A stretch of 64,000 nt of DNA from Streptomyces sulfonofaciens. Lineage in GTDB: Bacteria > Actinomycetota > Actinomycetes > Streptomycetales > Streptomycetaceae. The stretch's first letter is position 1. Each line of letters opens with the position of its first letter. Under the pieces are notes generated by a model that was not told where the DNA came from, made no database searches, and saw only the letters and a program-made list of their open reading frames with translations. The position numbers and the translations under genes were made by a program. Positions 51,819 to 59,727 of the stretch are shown piece by piece. The DNA is taken from assembly GCF_014656295.1 (NCBI RefSeq), contig NZ_BNCD01000006.1, forward strand, positions 124,001 to 188,000, written 5' to 3'.

Positions 51819-52700
51819 TCAGGCATTGTCGCGGATGCCCGCGAACAGGTCGTCCTCGGGGAGGGAGGTGTCGACGAGGGACTTCACGAGCTCGTACTCC
51901 TCCGTCGGCCAGACCTCCTTCTGCAGCTCCAGCGGGATCCGGAACCAGCCCCCGTCGGGATCGATCTGCGTGGCGTGCGCGATCAGCGCCTTGTCACGGA
52001 TCTCGTAGAAGTCGGCGCACGGAATGTGCGTGGTGAGCGTCCGCTCCTTGCGCTCGAACTCGTCCCACCGCTTCAGCCAGTCCTCGTACGGCGACTCCAG
52101 GCCGCGCGCCAGCATCGCCTCGTGCAGGGCGACCGTGCGTGCCCGGTTGAAGCCCTGGTTGTAGTAGAGCTTCTGCGGCTGGTAGGCGGGGCCGAACTCC
52201 TCCTCCGGGTACTTCTCGGTGTCCGCGGCACCGTCGAAGGCCACCACCGAGATCTTGTGGGTCATGATGTGGTCCGGGTGCGGATAGCCGCCGTTCTCGT
52301 CGTAGGTGGTGATCACCTGCGGCCGGAACGCGCGGATCGACCTGACCAGCCGGCCCGCGGCCTTGTCGACGTCCTCCAGGCCGAAGCAGCCCTCGGGCAG
52401 TGGGGGCAGCGGGTCCCCCTCCGGCAGGCCGGAGTCCACGAAGCCCAGCCACTCCTGCCGGACGCCGAGGATCTCACGCGCCTCGTCCATCTCCTTCTTG
52501 CGGACCTCGTGGATGTGCTCCTCGACGTACGCGTCACCCTGGAGCCTGGGGTTGAGGATGGAGCCGCGCTCGCCGCCCGTGCAGGTCACGACCAGCACGT
52601 CCACCCCCTCGGACACGTACTTGGCCATCGTGGCCGCGCCCTTGCTCGACTCGTCGTCGGGGTGGGCGTGCACGGCCATCAGTCGCAGCTGCTCAGTCAA
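51819..52700 (-). CDS. mca: Mycothiol S-conjugate amidase
   Basis: A 293-residue zinc amidase (LmbE/GlcNAc-PI deacetylase superfamily) that cleaves mycothiol conjugates to a mercapturic acid and GlcN-inositol in detoxification. It shows the metal motif AVHAHPDDESSKG (His13, Asp16), TGGERGSILN, YDENGGYPHPDHIMTH and FYEIRDKALIAHATQIDPDG. The start is TTG at 52700 (MTEQLRLMAVHAHPDD, as in homologues) with GAGGATCG 6 bases upstream; longer frames upstream lack homology. It is divergent from the DUF4307 gene. The C-terminal end overlaps the next small gene. Confidence 0.95.
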   Translation of the reverse strand: MTEQLRLMAVHAHPDDESSKGAATMAKYVSEGVDVLVVTCTGGERGSILNPRLQGDAYVEEHIHEVRKKEMDEAREILGVRQEWLGFVDSGLPEGDPLPPLPEGCFGLEDVDKAAGRLVRSIRAFRPQVITTYDENGGYPHPDHIMTHKISVVAFDGAADTEKYPEEEFGPAYQPQKLYYNQGFNRARTVALHEAMLARGLESPYEDWLKRWDEFERKERTLTTHIPCADFYEIRDKALIAHATQIDPDGGWFRIPLELQKEVWPTEEYELVKSLVDTSLPEDDLFAGIRDNA

Positions 52701-52905
52701 GACTCGATCCTCGTTGATTAGTCGATTCATCGCGATACATGGGTCTCCCCCGGCAAGACCTGCGGTCGGCAGGCGGCGGATCATGGTGCTGCGTCCGACA
52801 GGACGTCGTGCGGGGCGGTGGTCGGGTGACGTGCGGGCGCTTCTATAGTGACCGAATCGGGGGACGGATAATTCCGGAACCCCGTCCCTGCCCTGGAGGA
52901 CGATC

Positions 52906-53355
52906 ATGAGCGTGGTCCGCGAGCAGCCGTCGGAAGGCCGGCCGGCAACGGGCGCGTCCGGTGGCACCGCCGGACTGCCCGAGGGGCGCTACGGTCGGCC
53001 CGCGGGCCGCCGCGCCGACCGGAGGCTGCGGATCGTGGGCTCGGTCCTGGGGGTGGCCCTGCTCGGAGTGGTCGGGTGGGCCGGCTACGACTATATCGCC
53101 GGTCAGAAGATCAGCGCCGAGCTGATCAAGTTCAAGGTGGTCTCGGACAGCACCGTGGAAGCGCACCTGGAGGTGCACAAGGACGCCGGCGCCAAGGGCT
53201 ACTGCACCCTGCGCTCGCAGTCCCCGGACGGCACCGAGGTCGGTCGCGCGGACTTCCGCTTCGACGAGCACACGGGCCGCCTCGACAAGGTGGTCACCCT
53301 GCGCACCACGGCCCGCGGCACCGACGCGGAGCTGCTGGGCTGCCACGCCGACTGA
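52906..53355 (+). CDS. DUF4307 membrane protein
   Basis: A 149-residue protein with a 40-residue basic cytoplasmic N-terminus (LPEGRYGRPAGRRADRR), one membrane helix (IVGSVLGVALLGVVGWAGYDYI) and an extracellular beta domain (KVVSDSTVEAHLEVHKDAGAKGYCTLRSQSPDGTEVG) with two cysteines (YCTLR and LGCHAD) that could pair. DUF4307 is a conserved actinobacterial family of unknown function next to mca. The ATG at 52906 has GGAGGA about 7 bases upstream; TATAGT at 52844-52849 is a likely -10 box. Confidence 0.88.
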   Translation: MSVVREQPSEGRPATGASGGTAGLPEGRYGRPAGRRADRRLRIVGSVLGVALLGVVGWAGYDYIAGQKISAELIKFKVVSDSTVEAHLEVHKDAGAKGYCTLRSQSPDGTEVGRADFRFDEHTGRLDKVVTLRTTARGTDAELLGCHAD

Positions 53356-53694
53356 CCGCCGCGCCTTCCTGCCTTCCGTATGCGGGGGTGCGGCTCACGA
53401 CCGGGCGCCGTCTCACGCCCGCTTCACGCCGTCCGGGCCACCGGAACCGCCCGTGGCCGGTTTACCGCGGCCCCGGCCGTGGGCACCACTGGTACACCGC
53501 CGCTCTACGGACGGCCACGACCGGACCCATACGTTCCCCGACCGCCCATGACCTGGGTTGGCGGTATTCTGATGCGTTATGTCCTCCCTCTTCGTCGAGG
53601 GAATTGTTAGGCTCGTGGTTTCGCCCACCCGTCGAGGAACATGCTTCATGGGTAGGGCGATGCTTTGTATTCCCAGTACCTACGAGGAGCACCT
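53356..53694. other. greA leader and promoter region
   Basis: No gene is seen in this 339-bp stretch. The right-hand half (53540-53690) is notably A/T-richer, fitting a strong promoter and a leader of about 118 bases; TATTCT at 53565-53570 is a candidate -10 box. The left half is G/C-rich and shows no clear terminator for the DUF4307 gene. Confidence 0.4.
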
Positions 53695-54192
53695 GTGACC
53701 CAGACCAGCGAGAACGTCACCTGGCTGACCCAGGAGGCGTACAACCAGCTCAAGGCGGAGCTGGAGTACCTGTCTGGTCCCGCGCGCACCGAGATCGCGA
53801 AGAAGATCGAGGCTGCGCGCGAGGAGGGCGACCTGCGCGAGAACGGCGGGTACCACGCGGCCAAGGAGGAGCAGGGCAAGCAGGAGCTCCGCGTGCGCCA
53901 GCTAACTCAGCTTCTGGAGAATGCCAAGGTCGGCGAGGCCCCCGCGGACAATGGCGTGGTGAAGCCCGGCATGGTCGTCACCATCGCCTTCGACGGCGAC
54001 GAGGACGACACCCTGACCTTCCTGATGGCCTCGCGCGAGTACGCGAGCGCCGACATCGAGACCTACTCGCCCCAGTCCCCGCTGGGCACGGGCGTGAACG
54101 GCAAGAAGGTCGGCGAGGACGCCGAGTACGAGCTGCCGAACGGCAAGATGGCCTCGGTCAGGATCCTCGAGGCCAAGCCGTACCAGGGCTGA
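53695..54192 (+). CDS. greA: Transcription elongation factor GreA
   Basis: A 165-residue GreA. The factor enters the RNA polymerase secondary channel and triggers cleavage of backtracked transcripts. It has an N-terminal antiparallel coiled coil (LTQEAYNQLKAELEYL...RTEIAKKIEAAREEGDLRENGGYHAAKEEQGKQELRVRQLTQLL) with acidic tip residues in EEGDLREN, and a C-terminal FKBP-like domain (VKPGMVVTIAFDGDEDDTLTFLM..YSPQSPLGTGVNGKKVGE). The GTG at 53695 has GAGGAGC 4 bases upstream. It is followed by a strong hairpin. Confidence 0.96.
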   Translation: MTQTSENVTWLTQEAYNQLKAELEYLSGPARTEIAKKIEAAREEGDLRENGGYHAAKEEQGKQELRVRQLTQLLENAKVGEAPADNGVVKPGMVVTIAFDGDEDDTLTFLMASREYASADIETYSPQSPLGTGVNGKKVGEDAEYELPNGKMASVRILEAKPYQG

Positions 54193-54217
54193 GCGGCCGC
54201 GTTCACCGCTGACGGAG

Positions 54218-54256
54218 CCCCCGGGGCGGCCGGTGCACCCGGCCGCGGCCCGGGGG
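54218..54256. terminator. Strong bidirectional terminator between greA and ABC permease gene
   Basis: Outer arms CCCCCGGG / CCCGGGGG and inner arms GCGGCCGG / CCGGCCGC surround a short loop, followed by GTTTCGTC. It lies 25 bp after the greA stop and before the convergent permease gene. Confidence 0.85.
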
Positions 54257-54284
54257 TTTCGTCATGGTCGCGAGCCGGGTGCGC

Positions 54285-55136
54285 TCACGCCGTCGCGTTG
54301 CGGTACTTGCGCACGGCCAGGGTGCGGAAGACCGCGATGATCAGCACCGACCAGATCAGCGACGCCCACACGGGGTGCTGCATCGGCCAGGCCGAGGAGT
54401 CGGCCACTCCCGGATTGCCGAAGAGCTGCCGGGCGGCCTGGACGATGGCGCTGAACGGGTTCCACTCCGCGATGTGGCGCAGCCAGGGGGTCATGTTGTC
54501 CGTCGGCACGAAGGCGTTGGAGACGAACGTGACCGGGAAGAGCCAGACCAGGCCGCCGGAGGTCGCCGCCTCCGGAGTGCGCACCGACAGGCCGATCAGC
54601 GCACCGATCCAGGTGAAGGCGTAGCCCAGAAGGAGCAGCAGGCCGAAGGCGCCCAGCACCTCGCCGATGTTGGTGTGGGTGCGCCAGCCGACCAGCAGGG
54701 CCACCACGGCCAGCACCAGCAGGGTCAGTGCGGTCTGGACGAGATCCGCGAGGGTGCGGCCGGTGAGCACCGCACCGCGTGCCATGGGCAGCGAGCGGAA
54801 CCGGTCGATGAGGCCCTTGTGCATGTCGTCCGCTATACCGGCGCCCGCGCCTGCCGTGGCGAACGTCACGGTCTGCGCGAAGATCCCGGACATCAGGAAC
54901 TCGCGGTAGACCCCGGCGTTGGTGGAGCCGCCGATGCTCATGGAGCCGCCGAACACATAACTGAACAGCACCACGAACATGATCGGCTGGATGAGGCCGA
55001 AGATGACCACCTCCGGAATGCGGGTCATACGGATCAGATTGCGCCGGGCGACCACCAGGGAGTCCCGGACGGACTGCCCGATACCGCCGTCGCCTATGGG
55101 TGCCCCGGTCCGCGGGGTCTCGGTCACGGCGGTCAC
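54285..55136 (-). CDS. ABC-2 type permease, DrrB-like
   Basis: A 283-residue ABC-2 permease with six membrane spans (VVIFGLIQPIMFVVLFSYVFGG, AQTVTFATAGAGAGI, DLVQTALTLLVLAVVALLVGW, FGLLLLLGYAFTWIGALIG, LVWLFPVTFVSNAFVPTDNMP-like and a C-terminal span) and the DrrB-type signature DDMHKGLIDRFRSLPMARGAVLTGR. The GTG at 55136 overlaps the ATPase stop as GTGA, so the two subunits are coupled. With the ATPase it forms an exporter for hydrophobic drugs or lipids; the substrate is unknown. Confidence 0.92.
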   Translation of the reverse strand: MTAVTETPRTGAPIGDGGIGQSVRDSLVVARRNLIRMTRIPEVVIFGLIQPIMFVVLFSYVFGGSMSIGGSTNAGVYREFLMSGIFAQTVTFATAGAGAGIADDMHKGLIDRFRSLPMARGAVLTGRTLADLVQTALTLLVLAVVALLVGWRTHTNIGEVLGAFGLLLLLGYAFTWIGALIGLSVRTPEAATSGGLVWLFPVTFVSNAFVPTDNMTPWLRHIAEWNPFSAIVQAARQLFGNPGVADSSAWPMQHPVWASLIWSVLIIAVFRTLAVRKYRNATA

Positions 55137-56164
55137 TTCACGGTCTCCTTCTTGCTCTTCCTGCCCTGGCTTCCCTTGCCGCGGCCCGGCGCCGCGCCCT
55201 CGTCCTCCGTGTTCCGAGCGGCCTCCTCGGCGGCGTGGCCGGTCAGGGAGATGAAGACGTCGTCGAGGGTGGGGCGGCGCAGGCCGATGTCGTCGATCTC
55301 GATGCCGCGGGCGTCGAGCTCGCGGATGATCTCGGCGAGGAGCTTGGCACCGCCGGCGACGGGGACGGTGAGCTTGCGGGTGTGCTCCTCGACCGCGGCG
55401 GCGCCCTTGCCGAAGCCCTCCAGCAGCCCCGCCGCGGTGGTGATGTGCTCGCGGTCGTGCACCACGACCTCGACGCGCTCGCCGCCGGTCCGGGCCTTGA
55501 GCTGGTCGGAGGTGCCGCGGGCGATGACGCGGCCGTGGTCGACGACGCAGATGTCGTGCGCCAGGCGGTCGGCCTCCTCCAGGTACTGGGTGGTCAGCAG
55601 CAGGGTGGTGCCGCCGGAGACCAGCTCCTGTATGACCTCCCAGAGCGCCTGGCGGTTGCGCGGGTCGAGGCCGGTGGTGGGCTCGTCCATGAACATCACC
55701 GGCGGGGAGACCACGAGCGCGGCCGCCAGGTCCAGGCGGCGGCGCATACCGCCGGAGTACGTCTTGGCGGGGCGGTCGGCCGCTTCCGCCAGGTTGAACC
55801 GCTCCAGCAGCTCGCCCGCCCGCACCTTCGCGGCCTTCGCGCGCATCTGGTAGAGCTGGCCGACCATCTGCAGGTTCTCGCGGCCCGTCAGGTACTCGTC
55901 GACGGCGGCGAACTGACCGGACAGGCCGATGGAGCGCCGCACCTCGTTCGGATGTCTGAGGACGTCGATGCCCGCCACCACCGCCTTGCCGCTGTCCGGG
56001 CGCAGCAGGGTGGTCAGACAGCGCACGGCCGTGGTCTTGCCCGCCCCGTTCGGCCCGAGCAGGCCGAGGACGGTTCCTTCGGGGACATCGAGATCGACGC
56101 CGTCCAGAGCCCTTACGTCGCCGAAGGTCTTCACGAGACCTTCGGCGTAGATGGCGCCTGGCAT
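55133..56164 (-). CDS. ABC transporter ATPase, DrrA-like
   Basis: A 343-residue daunorubicin-resistance-type ATPase: Walker A LLGPNGAGKTTAVR, Q-loop SGQFAAVDEYLTG, signature YSGGMRRRLDLAAALV, Walker B VMFMDEPTTGLDPRNR and switch TTQYLEEADRLAHDI (Gln/Tyr replacing the usual His context, as in DrrA), plus the DrrA C-terminal domain (VVHDREHITTAAGLLEGFG, IGLRRPTLDDVFISLTG) and a basic tail. The ATG at 56164 has GGAGAAA 5-8 bases upstream. It is first in a two-gene operon under an operator-containing promoter (56299-56327). Confidence 0.94.
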   Translation of the reverse strand: MPGAIYAEGLVKTFGDVRALDGVDLDVPEGTVLGLLGPNGAGKTTAVRCLTTLLRPDSGKAVVAGIDVLRHPNEVRRSIGLSGQFAAVDEYLTGRENLQMVGQLYQMRAKAAKVRAGELLERFNLAEAADRPAKTYSGGMRRRLDLAAALVVSPPVMFMDEPTTGLDPRNRQALWEVIQELVSGGTTLLLTTQYLEEADRLAHDICVVDHGRVIARGTSDQLKARTGGERVEVVVHDREHITTAAGLLEGFGKGAAAVEEHTRKLTVPVAGGAKLLAEIIRELDARGIEIDDIGLRRPTLDDVFISLTGHAAEEAARNTEDEGAAPGRGKGSQGRKSKKETVK

Positions 56165-56468
56165 GGGGTTTCTCCAAGAGTTCGGGTCGTCCGGCGGACG
56201 ACTTCCAACGGACGGGCTCGGCTCCCCGTGCCGCGCGTACGGCGCGGCGGGACGGGGAGGGGAAGGGGCCGGGAGGGCCCGCGGATGGCGAGGAACACAC
56301 CATAACGCGATACATCGCGTTCCTCAACGGATTTCGCGATCCACCGGCACCCGCCGGTCCCGTGCCGGCCTCCTTCCGGCGCCTTCGAGCCGTCCCGGGG
56401 AACAGCCCGCACCGGAACAGCCCGCCGGAGCGGTGCCGCCGAAGCAGTGCCGTCCGAGCGGCCCGCCG
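56165..56468. other. Upstream region of ABC exporter operon
   Basis: The 304-bp gap holds the operator-promoter at 56299-56327 and a leader of about 128 bases. The remainder (56330-56468), next to the threonine dehydratase stop, is G/C-rich with repeated GGAACAGCCCG units and no clear gene or strong hairpin. Confidence 0.5.
56299..56327 (-). promoter_or_regulatory. ABC exporter promoter with palindromic operator in spacer
   Basis: On the minus strand -35 TTGAGG (56327-56322), a 17-bp spacer and -10 TATGGT (56304-56299) form a standard housekeeping promoter. The palindrome AACGCGATACATCGCGTT (56304-56321 on the plus strand, arms of 8 bp around AC) fills the spacer. A bound repressor would block polymerase. 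Predicted transcription starts near 56292, leaving a leader of about 128 bases. Confidence 0.75.
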
Positions 56469-57698
56469 TCACGTCATGATCGTGTAGCCCGCCTCCCGCA
56501 GCGCCCCGCGCACCTCGGCGCAGTGCTCAGGACCCTTCGTCTCCAGGTGCAGCTCGACCTCCGCCTCCGTGAGCCCGAGCCGTGGATCGGTCCGTACGTG
56601 ACTCACGTCCAACACGTTCGCATCCACCACTGACAACACGCCCAGAAGCGTGGCCAGGGCGCCGGGGCGGTCCGTCAGCCGCAGCCGTACCGCGAGGTAG
56701 CGGCCCGCCGCCGACATGCCGTGCCGCAGGATCCCCTGGAGCAGCAGGGGATCGACGTTGCCGCCGGAGAGCAGCGCGACGACCGGCCCCTCGAAGGTCT
56801 CCGGATCGCTCAGCAGCGCGGCGACCGGGCTCGCACCCGCCGGCTCGACGACCAGCTTGGCCCGCTCCAGACAGTGCAGCAGCGCCCGCGACAGCTCGTC
56901 CTCCGTGACGGTGCGCACCTCGTCGACGAGGTCCTCGATGATCCGGAAGGGCACGTCACCCGGCCGCCCCACCTTGATCCCGTCCGCCATCGTCGTCTGC
57001 GCCTCGATCGACACCGGGCGGCCCGCCGACAGCGACGGCGGATAGGCCGCCGCACCCGCCGCCTGCACCCCGATGAGCCGGACGTCGGGCCGCAGCGTCT
57101 TCACGGCGACCGCGATGCCCGCCGCGAGCCCGCCGCCGCCGATCCCCACCACGATCGTGCGCACCTCGGGGCACTGCTCCAGGATCTCCAGGCCCACCGT
57201 GCCCTGCCCCGCGACGACGTCCGGGTGGTCGAAGGGGTGGATGAACACGGCGCCCGTCTGCGCCGCGTACTCCTGGGCCGCGGCCAGCGTCTCGTCGACC
57301 ACCTGGCCGTGCAGCCGCACCTCCGCGCCGTACTCGCGGGTGGCGGCCACCTTCGGCAGCGGCGCCCCCACCGGCATGAAGACCGTGGAGTGCACGCCCA
57401 GGAGGGACGACGCGTGCGCCACACCCTGCGCGTGGTTGCCCGCGCTCGCCGCGACCACGCCCGCGGCCCGCTGCTCGGGCAGCAGCCCGGCGATCCGCAC
57501 ATAGGCGCCGCGGACCTTGAAGGAGCCCGTGCGCTGCAGGTTCTCGCACTTGAAGTGGACGGGGGCGCCGACCAGGCGGGACAGGTGCCTGCTGCCTTCC
57601 ATCGCGGTGACTCGTGCCACGCCCGCGAGCATCTTCTGGGCGCCACGCACGTCGTCGAGGGTCACCGTCCGTACGGAGTCAGCTGTGCTATAGCTCAT
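56469..57698 (-). CDS. Threonine ammonia-lyase (threonine dehydratase) with ACT domain
   Basis: A 409-residue PLP fold-type II enzyme converting threonine to 2-oxobutanoate and ammonia. It has the PLP lysine in RTGSFKVRGAYVRI, ASAGNHAQGVA, the phosphate loop VGIGGGGLAAGIAV and ALLSGGNVDPLLL, then one C-terminal ACT domain (RLRLTDRPGALATLLGVLSVVDANVLDVSHVRTD). A single ACT domain and this length match the short IlvA/catabolic type rather than the 510-residue biosynthetic type. The ATG at 57698 lies close after GTAAGACT, so it may be leaderless. Confidence 0.93.
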   Translation of the reverse strand: MSYSTADSVRTVTLDDVRGAQKMLAGVARVTAMEGSRHLSRLVGAPVHFKCENLQRTGSFKVRGAYVRIAGLLPEQRAAGVVAASAGNHAQGVAHASSLLGVHSTVFMPVGAPLPKVAATREYGAEVRLHGQVVDETLAAAQEYAAQTGAVFIHPFDHPDVVAGQGTVGLEILEQCPEVRTIVVGIGGGGLAAGIAVAVKTLRPDVRLIGVQAAGAAAYPPSLSAGRPVSIEAQTTMADGIKVGRPGDVPFRIIEDLVDEVRTVTEDELSRALLHCLERAKLVVEPAGASPVAALLSDPETFEGPVVALLSGGNVDPLLLQGILRHGMSAAGRYLAVRLRLTDRPGALATLLGVLSVVDANVLDVSHVRTDPRLGLTEAEVELHLETKGPEHCAEVRGALREAGYTIMT

Positions 57699-57874
57699 GG
57701 CGGCAAGTCTTACAGCTCGCCGCGCGCCGACTTCGGCGGCACGGCTTCATGGCGCACCCGGGTGCGGTCCGTACGCAGAGTGTCCGCATGTTTGCGCGGC
57801 ACGGGTACGAGGCGTACCACGGCCGCGTAACCTGTCCTGCACCCATACGTCCCCCATGAAGTGAGCCCCCGGCC

Positions 57875-58402
57875 ATGCCCACAACACCGGAAATGTCGAT
57901 GGACATGACGACCGCCGGCGACACCGGCCTTCTCGACTCCCTCCAGCACCAGGTGGCGGTCTTCGCGCGCCGCGCGGAACAGACCCGCCTCGGCGGGGTC
58001 GGACAGGTCCGCAACTCCATGGACCGCGCCGCCTACCTGCTGCTCAACCGGCTCGACAACGAGGGCCCGATGGGCGTCAAGGCGCTCGCGGCGAGCATGG
58101 GCATCGACTCCTCGACGGTCACCCGGCAGGTCGCGCCGCTGGTCGACACCGGCCTGGTCAAGCGCACCTCGCACCCCGAGGACGGCCGCGCGGTCGTCCT
58201 GGAGCTGTCGCCCCGCGGGCACGCCCGGCTCGACGAGGTGCGCTCCTCGCGCCGCGAGCTGATGGCGCAGCTCACCGGGGACTGGGAGCCGGACGAGCGC
58301 AGGCAGTTCTGCGCCCTGCTCACCCGCTTCAACACCGCCCTGTCGGCCCGCCAGGCGGCCGTGCAGGGCACCGCGCCCGCCGAGGACCCGGCCACCTCCT
58401 GA
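57875..58402 (+). CDS. MarR family regulator
   Basis: A 175-residue winged-helix MarR protein: N-terminal dimer helices (LLDSLQHQVAVFARRAEQTRL), the HTH LAASMGIDSSTVTRQVAPLVDTGLVKRTSHPEDGRAVVLELSPRG with the wing motif EDGRA, and C-terminal helices. The ATG at 57875 is used, although ATG at 57899 or 57905 remains possible. It is divergent from the threonine dehydratase gene (176 bp apart). No target site is evident. The ligand is unknown. Confidence 0.9.
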   Translation: MPTTPEMSMDMTTAGDTGLLDSLQHQVAVFARRAEQTRLGGVGQVRNSMDRAAYLLLNRLDNEGPMGVKALAASMGIDSSTVTRQVAPLVDTGLVKRTSHPEDGRAVVLELSPRGHARLDEVRSSRRELMAQLTGDWEPDERRQFCALLTRFNTALSARQAAVQGTAPAEDPATS

Positions 58403-58603
58403 CCCTCTTCGCGGAGCGCGGCCGCCGGGTGTGCGCCGGTACCGCCGCGGCGGCCGGGCGGCACGCCGCGCCGCCCGCCTGCCGCCGAACACTTGACCTG
58501 GGCGCGCGCGTGGCCTGATATGAGATCGAGAATCCGATTTCGCTGAGATCGCTGTTTCCGTGCCGTACGGCCCGCCCGGGCCGTACGTCGGACGGGAGGC
58601 GCG

Positions 58604-59233
58604 GTGCACCAACGGCATGTGTCGAAAGACGCCCGCCGGGCCCGGGAGTTCGAGTCGTTCGTCGCGGGCGCCGCCGGGCGGCTGCTGCATGCCGCCACCC
58701 TGCTCACCGCCGAGCACCCGGACGACAACCCGCGCGCCCGGCGGCTGCTCGCCGCGGCGCTCGCACACACCTACGCCACCTGGGACGGTCTGCGCGGCGA
58801 GGACCCCTACGCGCGCGCCCGCCAGCAGCTCGCGGTGCGCTTCGCGCGCGGCGCATGGCGCCGGCACCGCGCCCCGTCCCGCCCGTGGTCCACCGGCGGA
58901 GCCGGCCCGGGACAGGTGCCCGGTGCCGCTGTGCGGCAGCTACGGGCCGCTCTGCGGCAGGCGCTCCTGCCGCAGGCGCTGCGCACGGGCGCGGACGCAC
59001 CGGCGGACCGCGCCGGCGCCGGGCGTCCCAGGGGCGTGCTGCACCGCCTCACCCCCCAGGAGCGCCTGGTCCTCGTCCTGCGGATGTACGAAGGTGTGGC
59101 CGAGGAGCAGACCGCGGCGCTGCTCGGTCTGTCCGTGGAGCGCGTCCACACGATCTGCGCCCGGGCGATGTCGACCCTGCTGCACCCGCCGTCCGGCCGC
59201 ACCGCGTCGCTGCCGAAGGTGGTGCCGTCGTGA
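58604..59233 (+). CDS. Sigma-70 family (ECF-like) sigma factor, divergent region 2
   Basis: A 209-residue protein with a recognisable sigma region 4 (LTPQERLVLVLRMYEGVAEEQTAALLGLSVERVHTICARAMSTLL, residues about 147-193). The N-terminal half (FESFVAGAAGRLLHAATLLTAEHPDDNPRARRLLAAALAHTYATW) aligns only loosely with region 2, and its -10 recognition helix is not obvious, so promoter melting may differ. The GTG at 58604 has GGGAGG 4 bases upstream. The A/T-rich stretch at 58515-58560 is the probable promoter. A small membrane protein gene follows and may be its partner. Confidence 0.82.
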   Translation: MHQRHVSKDARRAREFESFVAGAAGRLLHAATLLTAEHPDDNPRARRLLAAALAHTYATWDGLRGEDPYARARQQLAVRFARGAWRRHRAPSRPWSTGGAGPGQVPGAAVRQLRAALRQALLPQALRTGADAPADRAGAGRPRGVLHRLTPQERLVLVLRMYEGVAEEQTAALLGLSVERVHTICARAMSTLLHPPSGRTASLPKVVPS

Positions 59234-59255
59234 CCCGTACGCCCGGAGGTGCGGC

Positions 59256-59507
59256 ATGAGCAGGTACGACCGCAGGGAGGCCGCCATCAGACAGCTCCTG
59301 GAGGGCACGCCGCCCGTCGTGCCGCCCGACCTGTACGGCGAGGCCCTGCGACGGGGCCACCGGATGCTGCGCCGCAGGGCGGCGGTGCGGCGGGTGCTGT
59401 GGGCCCTGCTCTGCGCGGTCGTGCTGGTGTGCACCGTATGGGCGCTGTCCGCGCGGCCCTGGGACCGGCCTCCGTCGGACACGACACCGTCCTTCACCAC
59501 CTGGTGA
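59256..59507 (+). CDS. Small single-span membrane protein after sigma factor gene
   Basis: An 83-residue protein: about 45 cytoplasmic residues (DRREAAIRQLLEGTPPVVPPDLYGEALRRGHRMLRRR), one membrane helix (VLWALLCAVVLVCTVWAL) and a short exterior tail. The ATG at 59256 has GGAGG 6 bases upstream and is 22 bp after the sigma factor stop, so the two are co-transcribed. Topology and position resemble a membrane anti-sigma factor, but no zinc-binding His-Cys motif is present, so that role is only a guess. Confidence 0.72.
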   Translation: MSRYDRREAAIRQLLEGTPPVVPPDLYGEALRRGHRMLRRRAAVRRVLWALLCAVVLVCTVWALSARPWDRPPSDTTPSFTTW

Positions 59508-59589
59508 CGGGGCGCCGCGGCAGGCGGCGGGCCGGCCTTGCGGCGCCCGGCGAAGGCCCGGGACGGCCCGGGGACACCGGCCCGCCACC

Positions 59590-59660
59590 GGCAGCCCTGT
59601 GCGCCGGGCCCCGCGACCCGCAGCCCTGTGCGCCGGGGCCTCGGCCGGCAGCCCTGGGGC
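59590..59660. repeat. Imperfect 29-bp repeat, about 2.5 copies
   Basis: Units containing GCAGCCCTGTGCGCCGGG recur near 59591 and 59620, with a partial copy from about 59649. They are non-coding, between the small membrane protein gene and metB. Confidence 0.6.
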
Positions 59661-59727
59661 GCGCCCGGCAGCGGCCGCCCCGGGACGCCGGCACGGCCAG
59701 GCGCCCCGGGGTGCGGGTGGCCGACGC

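Noticed and set aside
52843..52885. GGAAT-N18-GTC on the minus strand upstream of mca as a SigR promoter
   Set aside because: The -10 differs from the SigR GTT and it lies about 170 bp from the start codon; evidence is too weak.
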